This document shows, one piece after another, positions 1 to 7,243 of a stretch of 12,768 nucleotides of DNA. A model generated the notes under the pieces. The model worked only from the letters and a program-made list of their open reading frames with translations. It made no database searches and was not told where the DNA came from. Position 1 is the stretch's first letter, and the number at the start of each line of letters is the position of its first letter. The stretch is from Chloroflexota bacterium (lineage in GTDB: Bacteria; Chloroflexota; Dehalococcoidia; SM23-28-2; RBG-16-64-32), in assembly GCA_005880075.1 (NCBI GenBank), contig VBJT01000046.1, forward strand, positions 1 through 12,768, given 5' to 3'. A program made the translations under genes and the position numbers.

Positions 1-2696
1 TGCCCCCCTAGGGCAGTCGCGCTTGTATAGCGGCGCTTAGTCGCCGCCGCGACAAGTGCTTGTCTTCGCTCTGCGAACTCGCACTCGGCTGGCTCTTGCG
101 CGGCATCAGGTTCAAGATCCTCAAACGCCCGCTTGTTCAACTTGGGTTCCTCTATTAGCTCAGGACGTTTCTGGCCATGGTCTTTCGCTCCGTGCTCGAT
201 CAGTTTTCGAGCCCCGCAGGTAGCGAGCGCTCGTTTGGAGTGATATAGCGACACAACTAGATGGTCGCGCGCTCGTGTGGTCGCAACATAGAGCAAACGA
301 CCGTATTCGGCGTCCGTGTGCCTGTTTTCGAATTCGATCAGCCGATCGACCGGGCCCAACATAAACCGGCGGTTTGCATATTTGCTGCCGATGCAGACGC
401 CAGTTTCACCTGTAGACCGGTCAATTAAATACGCACCCGGCCGGTTGGTCGGCGCTGTCCCCAACCCGGCGACGAATACGATCGGGAATTCCAGCCCCTT
501 CGCCCCGTGGATAGTCAGAACGCGAACGGCGTCCTCGTCGTCATCCAGCCCGGCCCCTTCGTTGTCCAGTATCGCTTCGCCGGCGCGGCTTTCCATCCAA
601 TTGACAAACGCCCTCAGGCTCGCCGGCTCGGCCGCTTCGAATGCGCGCGCCTGCTCCACGACGAACCGCGCTCGCCGGAAGCTATTCCGATTGCCGGCAT
701 CGAGCATGCCAATGACGACCTGCTCTGTCTTCGCCACGAACCGGTCGACAAGGGCCGCGACTGAGCATTCGTGTCGCTCCCTGTGATAGGAGGCGAGGGC
801 CCGCAGTCCATCGGCGACCCTCCCCTGCATCCCCTCCAGACGCGGCGAGAGGTAATTCCACGGCCCGCCCGTCGCCTTATACTCAGCCAGCTCGACATCG
901 GAGCAGGCAAAGGCCACGCTTCGCAGCGAGGCAACGATCGCCACTTCGTCGGCCGGGTCATCAATAGCGGTCAGGCAGTTCAGGAGGTCACGCACTTCCT
1001 GCGTCCTGTAAATCAGGCTCCCGCTTTCGACCCGATACGGAAGCCCCGCCTCGGAAAATGCCCGCTCCAGTGCCGGAAGCACCGCACGCGTTGGCATGAG
1101 CACGGCAATATCGCTAAAGGCAGCCGGCCGGACGGTATCGTTATGCTCGGCCACTTGCCATCCTTCTTCCACTGCCGCGAGACAATTTGCCACCACCTGA
1201 CCCGCCTCGATCTCTCGCACCTGCCGCGCATTCGCCTCTCCAGCGTCTCCACCGATCCAGGCGACGCCCGGCCCGGCGAGATCGCCACTCCGCCGCCCGT
1301 CATAGATCGACCGGTATCCGGGCTGGATATCTTGCTTCCAGCCCGGGCCGATCAGCGTCGAGAACACGTTGTTGATCCAATCGAGCAGGATGCCACGTGA
1401 ACGCCGGTTGAGCGCCAGCACCGGAAAGACGGCGCCGCCGGTCTCTACTGCCTCTCGAGTCTGTGAGTAGATGGCCATGTCAGCTCTCCGGAAGCGGTAG
1501 ATCGATTGCTTTGGATCGCCGACGAGAAACAAACGCCCGGGCTCGAGGGCGCCGCTTTCCGGGTCGGTCGCGAACGCCAGCGCGATCTCCACCTGGAGCG
1601 GGTCGGTGTCCTGGAATTCGTCGATTAGCATCACCTCGTAGCGGGCGCGCAGGCTTCGCACAGCCTCCCGATTGTCCTTCAGTAGATCGCGGACCAGGAC
1701 GATGAGGTCATCGAAGGTAAGGGCACCATCACGAGCCCGCTGATGCGCATCCTCTATCACGAACCGGACGACCACCGGCAGCACCGCGGCGAGGGCCTGG
1801 GAGCGGCACGCCTGAAGCGTCTCGTTCAGGCGGCACGCGACGTCTGCCCCGACCGCAAGCACTCGGTCCATGTTCTCTTTGCCTCCCCAGGCTAGTTGAG
1901 TGCTAATACGCCATGGGGGCTCGAGCACCTCCGCCGCAGCCGCCAGCGTGGATTCGCGGTCGGTCTCGTTCAGCAACAGTTCATTTACGAGCGAAACAAG
2001 CCTCTTCACCTTCGCAACGAGCCGGTCGTCGGGCGGAGGCATCTGGAGCGGCAGGCCTTCCAACAAAGCGCTCATCTCCTTAAGGTCCGGCCATACAGGC
2101 ACATCGGCTGGGGGGCAGCCAGCTTGAAGGAGCGTAGCGAGGTCCGGTCGCCTGCTCAGCTCGACGGTTAGCGCTTCGATATGCCGCGTCGAGAGCCCCA
2201 GTCCAAGCGCCCGGTCGATGGCGCTGCCCGCCTCCTGATCCTCCGCCAGGTTCTCGAGATAAATGCGCCATCGCTCCTGAAAGCGCCGCTCCGCCATGAC
2301 TTCATCCTGGACGCGGAAGGATGGGTCGATGCCCGCCTCCGCCGCGTAGGAATACAGCAGGCTCTGGCCGAACGAATGGATCGTCGATATTTGTGCCCGG
2401 TCCAGCGACGCCAGCGCTTCCGTGATGGTTGTCTCGCTTGCCGTGTATTTCTCCCTCGCGGCCTCGAGTCCTGCACGAACGCGGTCGCGCAGTTCGGCGG
2501 CGGCCTTCTCCGTGAATGTAATGGCCACAATTCGCTCAATCGCCCGTCCGCCCAGAACAAGCGCCACGACGCGGTCTACCAGAGCGCTTGTCTTGCCCGT
2601 GCCGGCTCCCGCCTCTACAAAAAGCGTATCCCGGAGCGATGTACGTATCAGCTCGCGTGTGGCGCCGTCTTCCGCCTCGTGGTCCTCCGCTGCCAA
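1..2696 (-). CDS. addA: AddA-type UvrD/Rep superfamily 1 helicase subunit (partial, C-terminus outside window)
   Basis: ATP-dependent helicase subunit of an AddAB-type double-strand-break resection complex. It unwinds DNA ends in the cytoplasm so that RecA can be loaded. About 898 codons are open without a stop as far as the left edge. Seen motifs: Walker A AGAGTGKT (residues 29-36), motif Ia ITFTEKAAAELR, STIHSF, Walker B IDEFQDTD (about 355), GDPKQSIYRFRRAD (about 390), TIHGAKGLEFP (about 720) and motif VI VATTRARDHL (about 800). These are the full superfamily 1 helicase set of the UvrD/RecB/AddA type. AddA proteins are usually about 1100-1250 residues and end in a PD-(D/E)XK nuclease domain; that part would lie beyond base 1. 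The start is taken as TTG at 2696-2694 because GGGGGAGG lies about 6 bases upstream and no ATG occurs in frame just before it. The gap to the addB stop is one base, so translational coupling is likely. The pairing with an Fe-S nuclease partner separates it from a lone UvrD. Confidence 0.9.
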   Translation of the reverse strand, partial: MAAEDHEAEDGATRELIRTSLRDTLFVEAGAGTGKTSALVDRVVALVLGGRAIERIVAITFTEKAAAELRDRVRAGLEAAREKYTASETTITEALASLDRAQISTIHSFGQSLLYSYAAEAGIDPSFRVQDEVMAERRFQERWRIYLENLAEDQEAGSAIDRALGLGLSTRHIEALTVELSRRPDLATLLQAGCPPADVPVWPDLKEMSALLEGLPLQMPPPDDRLVAKVKRLVSLVNELLLNETDRESTLAAAAEVLEPPWRISTQLAWGGKENMDRVLAVGADVACRLNETLQACRSQALAAVLPVVVRFVIEDAHQRARDGALTFDDLIVLVRDLLKDNREAVRSLRARYEVMLIDEFQDTDPLQVEIALAFATDPESGALEPGRLFLVGDPKQSIYRFRRADMAIYSQTREAVETGGAVFPVLALNRRSRGILLDWINNVFSTLIGPGWKQDIQPGYRSIYDGRRSGDLAGPGVAWIGGDAGEANARQVREIEAGQVVANCLAAVEEGWQVAEHNDTVRPAAFSDIAVLMPTRAVLPALERAFSEAGLPYRVESGSLIYRTQEVRDLLNCLTAIDDPADEVAIVASLRSVAFACSDVELAEYKATGGPWNYLSPRLEGMQGRVADGLRALASYHRERHECSVAALVDRFVAKTEQVVIGMLDAGNRNSFRRARFVVEQARAFEAAEPASLRAFVNWMESRAGEAILDNEGAGLDDDEDAVRVLTIHGAKGLEFPIVFVAGLGTAPTNRPGAYLIDRSTGETGVCIGSKYANRRFMLGPVDRLIEFENRHTDAEYGRLLYVATTRARDHLVVSLYHSKRALATCGARKLIEHGAKDHGQKRPELIEEPKLNKRAFEDLEPDAAQEPAECEFAERRQALVAAATKRRYTSATALGG

Positions 2697-2697
2697 C

Positions 2698-5658
2698 CTA
2701 TGCCTCCCCCAACGCGGCTTTCTCGACTCTTCGCCACGGCGCGACAGCCGGGTCCTCTTCTTTTGCCGCCATCTCTATATCGCGCCGACGGGAGCAGATT
2801 CGGTCGTAGTCACAATAACGGCAGTTCGCGAACTTCCCGTAAAACTCCTCGTCCTCACCTGAGACCGCCGGGAAGGACCCCGCCTTGATCCCCGTCATGA
2901 TCGCCTCTAGCGTGCGTTCAAATGCATGGCGTTGCTCGGGCCCAGGCTCGTATCCGACGAATTCGAAGCCGCCGCGCTTCGTGATGAACCAATACACGGC
3001 ATGCACCTCTTCCGCTTCCGGTGCCGCCCTCACATAGACTGGTAGCTGCAACTTCGTGCCGCCCGCTAGGGGGTTCTCGGGCTTGATTGCCTTGTATTCC
3101 TCGTTGCTTCCAGACTTATAGTCGATGACCCAGGCCTGCTTGCCATCCATCGTCTCGTCGACGCGGTCGACTATACCCTTCAGCGTGACGCCCGCGACCT
3201 CTACTTCGGGAATGTTAGTCTCAAATCTTTTCGGCAGAGCACCGGTCCGTTGCCGGAACAAAGTGTCTTCATCCAGGAAGCGGCGGAGGTCCGCCTTAAT
3301 TGTCCGCGCCTCATGCATGCTATAAACGCTGAGGCCCGTCACGCCCCGCTCTTCCGCCTGCGCCAATTCTTCGTCGGCCAGGCGCATGAGCGATTCTCTA
3401 TCGTCGCCCGTCCACGCCTCGTATTGTTTGGGCCGTCCCCGGAGCTGCTGCGCCTGAAAGAACCGCTCGAGAATCTTGTGGATGAGGCTGCCACGCGAGG
3501 CGGCGTCCATCATATCCCGCTCTTCGGGCTCGTCGACCGGATACAGTCCAAGGACTGACTTCGCGAAGTACCGAAATCCGCATACACCGTAGTTTTCCAG
3601 CGACGTCGGCGACACGCTACGCTGAAGTTCAAGCCGAGACCGTTCTTGCAGCTCCGCTAGGTTGCCGTCCCACGCCGTGAACTGGCGGCTCCTCCGTGCA
3701 CGGAGCATCGAGACGGCCGGCCACAGCCGGTGTTTGGGCTCCAGCCAATCACCTCCGCGGCGTCGTCCGATCGCCCAGCGATACCCGGCTTCTTCGGGCG
3801 TCACAACCGGCCCGCTAAGCGCAACCGATATCGGCGAGCGCTCCCTTCGCAACCAGCCATCCGATGACGAATGGGCGCGCAATTGGGATGAAGTGAGTAT
3901 GCGCGGGTCACGCTTGGCAGCTTCCGCGCGCATAACTGGAGACGGGTAATACTCTCGCGTGCCGCCGGGCTCGTGTCTTGGAGCTGTCCAGATGACGGTA
4001 CCATCGCCGGCGGCGTGTACCGCCCGTCCGGCTGCTTCTTGGTTGCGCCCTACTCGCAATTCCACGTCCTCGACATAGGGGTGATCCCTTCGCAGCGCAG
4101 CCCACGTCTTATCTTCCACCAGAGCGTCGCTGCCCGGCCCCGCTGGGAGTGATCCTTCATAGGCGCCGCACAGGATCACCCGCTCGAAACGCAACCCCGC
4201 TGCTGACCGGTACTCCAGGGTCGCCACTCCGCTCCCCAAACTCTCCGGCCGCAAATAGGCAGCCTCTAGGTTCGCCCGCAGCGCCTCGCTGAATGCAGCT
4301 AGACTAAAGTTGCCGCCCACCGCTCCCACGGTCCCTAACTGCTGAATTTCTGATAGAACGTTGTCCAGCGCTTCCGCCGAAGGGTCCAAATACTCCTCGA
4401 CCATCTCGCTGAATCTTCGGATGAATTCAGCGGCCGGCAGCGGTTCTTGGAGCTGCTCGAGCCGCGCGATTAGCACTTCCATCACCTCGCCAAGCTCCCG
4501 CGCTTGCTCTTTTGCCTTCGCGTCGGACCGGGCCCGAGAATCGTTTCCTCCCGCTGCTTGATACATTGAAGACGCCTCCATGTCGCGCATGAACGCGTCC
4601 AGCCCTCGCCTCCACCGGTCGGCACCCTTCGTGATCCCCGCCTGTCTCGACACCCGGTCCCACGCAGCCGGCAACGCCACTGCTCGACCGTCGCCGGCAG
4701 GCAGATGGCTACGAAGTGGTGCTATGCTGAAGAACTCTAGGGCGGAGGTCCGTGAAAAGTTGTTTTGGGGCAACAGAGCCAACTGCAGCACCGCCCGCCC
4801 GGTCCGCGTCTCGATAAGTGGGATTCCGGGTAGCGGGACCGCCGGCACCCGAGCTCCAGCGAATGCCTCACGCAGCAAACGGCGGTATGCCCGGTCCGCT
4901 CCATGAAATACCGCGATTTCATCGATCTGGACGCCCTCTGCCAAAGCAGACACCACTTCCCGGACCGTTTCCCGCGCTTCGCTTGCGGGGTCGGGAGCAA
5001 GGACGAACATTCGCTCCGGGTCGCATACGGGCTCGTCTAGCGCCGCGTATTCTTCTGCTCGCTCCTGAAATGCTGCCAGAAGCTCAGCGGCGCCCGCCGA
5101 CTCGGCGCCCGGAGAAACGACGAACACTTGCCCAAACTCGGCTGGCCGCCATCTCCCCTTACAAACAACAGCGGCCGCCTCATCCAGCAAGTCCTCTTCG
5201 TCGTAAAAGCTCCCGCATTCTTCCCGAAACCGCTCGTATAGGCGAAGGATCTCGGCAAATTGGTCGCTATAACCCGATGCTCGAGTGTCTGATAAAGTGC
5301 GAATCCCCCCGCGGCGCAAACGCCGAAAAATCCGGCGCAGGGCACGGGCGTATCCGGGTAGTTCTCCCACTTTACCCAGCGCCCCGCGCGATTCCCGAGC
5401 CACCATCTCGGCGACGTAATCGCCGATAGGCCGGGCCAGCGGCGCACGTCCTGCCGCTGCCAAATGGCCCGCCGCGAGTAGTTCCGCAACTCGTGGAAGC
5501 GTCTCGAAGCGGACGCCCGCGAAAGGCGCCAACTCCGCCAGCCTCCGTCGCAACTGAAGCCCCGCCGCGTGTGATGGCACTATCACCGTCACCGGCGCCA
5601 GCGGGTCGAGACGCCGAGCGGCCGCCAGCGACTTCAGCGTGGAAAAAACGTCCGGCAT
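2698..5658 (-). CDS. addB: AddB-type helicase-nuclease subunit with Fe-S-containing PD-(D/E)XK nuclease domain
   Basis: Partner subunit of the AddA-type helicase encoded directly downstream, with which it would resect double-strand breaks. It is 986 residues. The C-terminal third carries the RecB/AddB nuclease core: GSLIH (H727), GIVDRVD (D831), VIDYKS (D846, K848) and a following QLPVY motif. Cys693 (in YGVCGFRYF) and Cys946, Cys949 and Cys955 (NCRYCDYDRIC) match the arrangement that binds a 4Fe-4S cluster around the AddB nuclease fold. The N-terminal two thirds resemble the UvrD-like but degenerate half of AddB. The beginning, VTVIVPSHAAGLQLRRRL, sits where a P-loop would be but has no GKT/S, so ATPase activity here is unlikely. 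The start ATG is preceded immediately by an in-frame TGA, which fixes the earliest possible start. It is transcribed divergently from the small gene at 5852. Confidence is high for the family; the choice of AddB over another nuclease-helicase partner rests on the Cys pattern and the addA neighbour. Confidence 0.88.
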   Translation of the reverse strand: MPDVFSTLKSLAAARRLDPLAPVTVIVPSHAAGLQLRRRLAELAPFAGVRFETLPRVAELLAAGHLAAAGRAPLARPIGDYVAEMVARESRGALGKVGELPGYARALRRIFRRLRRGGIRTLSDTRASGYSDQFAEILRLYERFREECGSFYDEEDLLDEAAAVVCKGRWRPAEFGQVFVVSPGAESAGAAELLAAFQERAEEYAALDEPVCDPERMFVLAPDPASEARETVREVVSALAEGVQIDEIAVFHGADRAYRRLLREAFAGARVPAVPLPGIPLIETRTGRAVLQLALLPQNNFSRTSALEFFSIAPLRSHLPAGDGRAVALPAAWDRVSRQAGITKGADRWRRGLDAFMRDMEASSMYQAAGGNDSRARSDAKAKEQARELGEVMEVLIARLEQLQEPLPAAEFIRRFSEMVEEYLDPSAEALDNVLSEIQQLGTVGAVGGNFSLAAFSEALRANLEAAYLRPESLGSGVATLEYRSAAGLRFERVILCGAYEGSLPAGPGSDALVEDKTWAALRRDHPYVEDVELRVGRNQEAAGRAVHAAGDGTVIWTAPRHEPGGTREYYPSPVMRAEAAKRDPRILTSSQLRAHSSSDGWLRRERSPISVALSGPVVTPEEAGYRWAIGRRRGGDWLEPKHRLWPAVSMLRARRSRQFTAWDGNLAELQERSRLELQRSVSPTSLENYGVCGFRYFAKSVLGLYPVDEPEERDMMDAASRGSLIHKILERFFQAQQLRGRPKQYEAWTGDDRESLMRLADEELAQAEERGVTGLSVYSMHEARTIKADLRRFLDEDTLFRQRTGALPKRFETNIPEVEVAGVTLKGIVDRVDETMDGKQAWVIDYKSGSNEEYKAIKPENPLAGGTKLQLPVYVRAAPEAEEVHAVYWFITKRGGFEFVGYEPGPEQRHAFERTLEAIMTGIKAGSFPAVSGEDEEFYGKFANCRYCDYDRICSRRRDIEMAAKEEDPAVAPWRRVEKAALGEA

Positions 5659-5667
5659 TCAACACTC

Positions 5668-5696
5668 ACAATCCTTCACGCGAGCACCCCTGTCAA
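5668..5696 (-). promoter_or_regulatory. Candidate sigma70-type promoter for addB-addA
   Basis: On the minus strand a perfect TTGACA (5696-5691) is followed after 17 bases by GATTGT (5673-5668), a weak -10. Only 9 bases separate the -10 from the addB ATG at 5658, so the transcript would be almost leaderless. An AAGGA about 13 bases before the ATG is too far upstream to be a convincing ribosome binding site. The rest of the 193-base divergent region (5659-5851) shows no other clear promoter, operator or terminator. Confidence 0.3.
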
Positions 5697-5836
5697 GGAG
5701 CATGCGTCACGATCGACATCGCTCCTCGACCGCAGCCCGGCCGGACGATTGGCCGCTTGTTTACCGTTTCCGGGGAGAGTTTGGCGAGACATGCCTGCGA
5801 CACTGGCGTCGAGGGAGGAAAATTGCGCGTAACCTG

Positions 5837-5842
5837 AGGAGG
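5837..5842 (+). promoter_or_regulatory. Shine-Dalgarno site deciding the start of the 5852 gene
   Basis: AGGAGG is a full match to the anti-Shine-Dalgarno sequence and lies 9 bases before the ATG at 5852. A second ATG at 5845 lies only 2 bases from the site and is out of frame with the long reading frame, so 5852 is preferred. Confidence 0.7.
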
Positions 5843-5851
5843 TAATGGCTA

Positions 5852-6244
5852 ATGTCCGAACAGGTAATGGTCGTCGTTGCCGATCTTGACGACCCGAAAC
5901 ACGGCGAAATCAACGTGGTCGAAAGCGTCCAGAAGGGCGCCAGGCTCGTCGAAACCCTGCTCGAAGCGGGCTTCGATCGCGAGCGCATTCGCGTTTTCTC
6001 CGGCGGCGAGATGGATATGCAGGTGAGGCACCGGCCCGTCGTTGCCCTTATCAGTGGCGATCAGAAGGAACAGGGTGAGGCCGCGCCCGGCGAGGCATCA
6101 GATAAACAGGGTGGTAACAGCGAGGACTCAAGCAAGAGGAGCATGGCCTCAGCCGCCCGAGCCGAATCACGCAAGGAAGAAGTGGCGACCGAGCACTACG
6201 AACGCAACGGCGTCCGCTTCTCGACGGCTTTCCGGCCCGCCTGA
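5852..6244 (+). CDS. Hypothetical protein with compact alpha/beta N-terminus and charged low-complexity tail
   Basis: Not recognised; 130 residues. Residues 1 to about 67 look like a small folded domain: beta strand VMVVVADLD, a helix around VVESVQKGARLVETLLEAGF, strand RIRVFSG, then VVALISG. The helix-then-strand piece LLEAGFDRERIRVFS loosely resembles the repeating unit of general-stress-protein-17M-like domains, but this is only an impression. From about residue 68 the sequence becomes a disordered-looking tail rich in Glu, Lys, Ser, Gly and Ala, ending in a less biased segment (TEHYERNGVRFSTAFRPA). There is no signal peptide, membrane segment or Cys pair. The AGGAGG ribosome binding site at 5837 supports that it is translated. 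It is divergent from addB and 66 bases upstream of the GNAT gene, in the same reading frame as that gene but separated from it by a TGA. Function unknown. Confidence 0.65.
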   Translation: MSEQVMVVVADLDDPKHGEINVVESVQKGARLVETLLEAGFDRERIRVFSGGEMDMQVRHRPVVALISGDQKEQGEAAPGEASDKQGGNSEDSSKRSMASAARAESRKEEVATEHYERNGVRFSTAFRPA

Positions 6245-6298
6245 ACGACAGCCAAATCTGCGCCCCCCGAACCGTGGCGACGCCGAGCGCTTCACGGC

Positions 6299-6304
6299 TA
6301 TTAT
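6299..6304 (+). promoter_or_regulatory. Candidate -10 box for a leaderless GNAT transcript
   Basis: TATTAT ends 6 bases before the GTG at 6311, so transcription would begin at or beside the start codon. No Shine-Dalgarno sequence precedes the GTG and no good -35 is seen at the usual distance. This supports a leaderless mRNA but does not prove it. Confidence 0.35.
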
Positions 6305-6310
6305 AGGCCT

Positions 6311-7141
6311 GTGACCTCCGCACTCATCTCTTTACAGAACGCCGAATTGGCTTGCAAGGCGCTAGATGTCGATGCGGCCAACCTCGCCCTCGGGCACGAG
6401 ACATTCGAGGCGTGTGGGGCGAGCTTCGTGCGTAATCGCACCTACCCGCTCATCTATGACGCGAACCACGTGGCCCAGATACGCGCGTCGACGCCCGAGG
6501 AGATTGACGGCCTCCTCGCGCGGGTTGAACGAGAGTACGATTACGCGGCCCATCGCGAGTTCGGTGTCGACTTTCGGACTCCGCCTGCCTTCGTCGCCCG
6601 CCTTCTGCTCGATGGCTACGAGCGCCGCGATTCGCTGGTGATGGTCCTCGATAGAGACCTGGACGCGCGCCCTTCCGACATCGAGATCAGGCCGGTGCAG
6701 ACCGAGGACGATTGGCGGAAGTACGCTGCCCTCAAGAAGCTGGACTGGCTCGAGCATGAGCGCCGGATCAAGAATTCGTCGGAGCCGGCGGTCGGCGACG
6801 CGCTATACGCGGTGGCGCGGCTCACGCAGCCGCCGGTCCAGTACTGGTTCGCCTGCCTGAAGGGCCGACCACTCGCTTATTTCAATTCATGGGCCGGCAT
6901 CGATGGGGTAGGCCAGGTCGAGGATCTGTTCACTCATCCTAAGTTTCGCCATCGCGGCCTGGCGACGGCGCTAATCCACCATTGCGTGCTCGAATGCCGG
7001 CGCAACGGCGCGGGCCCCGTTGTTATCGTTGCTGACCCGACGGATACGCCGAAAGAGATCTACGCCGCCATGGAGTTTCGGCCGGTCGCTGTCTACTCGC
7101 ATTACCTCAAGCGGCTCCCAAAGGCCGCGCGCTCTCCTTAA
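6311..7141 (+). CDS. GNAT-family N-acyltransferase (two-domain)
   Basis: Cytoplasmic acyl-CoA-dependent N-acyltransferase of unknown substrate, 276 residues, about twice the size of a single GNAT domain. The C-terminal half (about residues 125-270) shows the GNAT fold: a strand and turn around YWFACLKGRPLAYFNSW, then motif A, VEDLFTHPKFRHRGLATAL (203-221), in which RHRGLA (213-218) is the acyl-CoA pyrophosphate-binding loop of the R/QxxGxG/A type. A later IYAAMEFRPVAVYSHYLK matches the C-terminal YxxxGF-like motif. The N-terminal half has only remnants of such a fold and may be a degenerate GNAT copy, as in other double-GNAT proteins. GTG is the only plausible start: the frame upstream has no start codon before the TGA at 6242-6244. 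It lies 102 bases upstream of the sphingolipid-like genes, with a separate candidate promoter in between. A role in that pathway is possible but unsupported by sequence. Confidence 0.8.
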   Translation: MTSALISLQNAELACKALDVDAANLALGHETFEACGASFVRNRTYPLIYDANHVAQIRASTPEEIDGLLARVEREYDYAAHREFGVDFRTPPAFVARLLLDGYERRDSLVMVLDRDLDARPSDIEIRPVQTEDDWRKYAALKKLDWLEHERRIKNSSEPAVGDALYAVARLTQPPVQYWFACLKGRPLAYFNSWAGIDGVGQVEDLFTHPKFRHRGLATALIHHCVLECRRNGAGPVVIVADPTDTPKEIYAAMEFRPVAVYSHYLKRLPKAARSP

Positions 7142-7223
7142 TCCCGGCTCGCGGATTCAGCACAAATATATCGGTCTGAGCTGTCACGCTAAGCAGCGCC
7201 GCGTTTCGCTCCGTTTGTCTGAA

Positions 7224-7232
7224 TGCTATAGT
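7224..7232 (+). promoter_or_regulatory. Extended -10 promoter for the spt-like gene, probably leaderless
   Basis: TGCTATAGT is an extended -10 element (TGn followed by TATAGT at 7227-7232). The usual start of transcription would fall near 7239, only about 5 bases before the ATG at 7244. There is no Shine-Dalgarno sequence in that space and no strong -35 (TTTCGC at about 17 bases upstream). This is the likely promoter for the genes at 7244-10748. Confidence 0.45.
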
Positions 7233-7243
7233 GAAACGCAAAT

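Noticed and set aside
771..1400. Plus-strand open frame of 209 codons
   Set aside because: It is antisense to the helicase motifs of addA and its translation shows no domain; a shadow of GC-rich coding sequence.
4818..5429. Plus-strand open frame of 203 codons
   Set aside because: It is antisense to addB, Pro/Arg-rich with no recognisable domain, and has no ribosome binding site or context.
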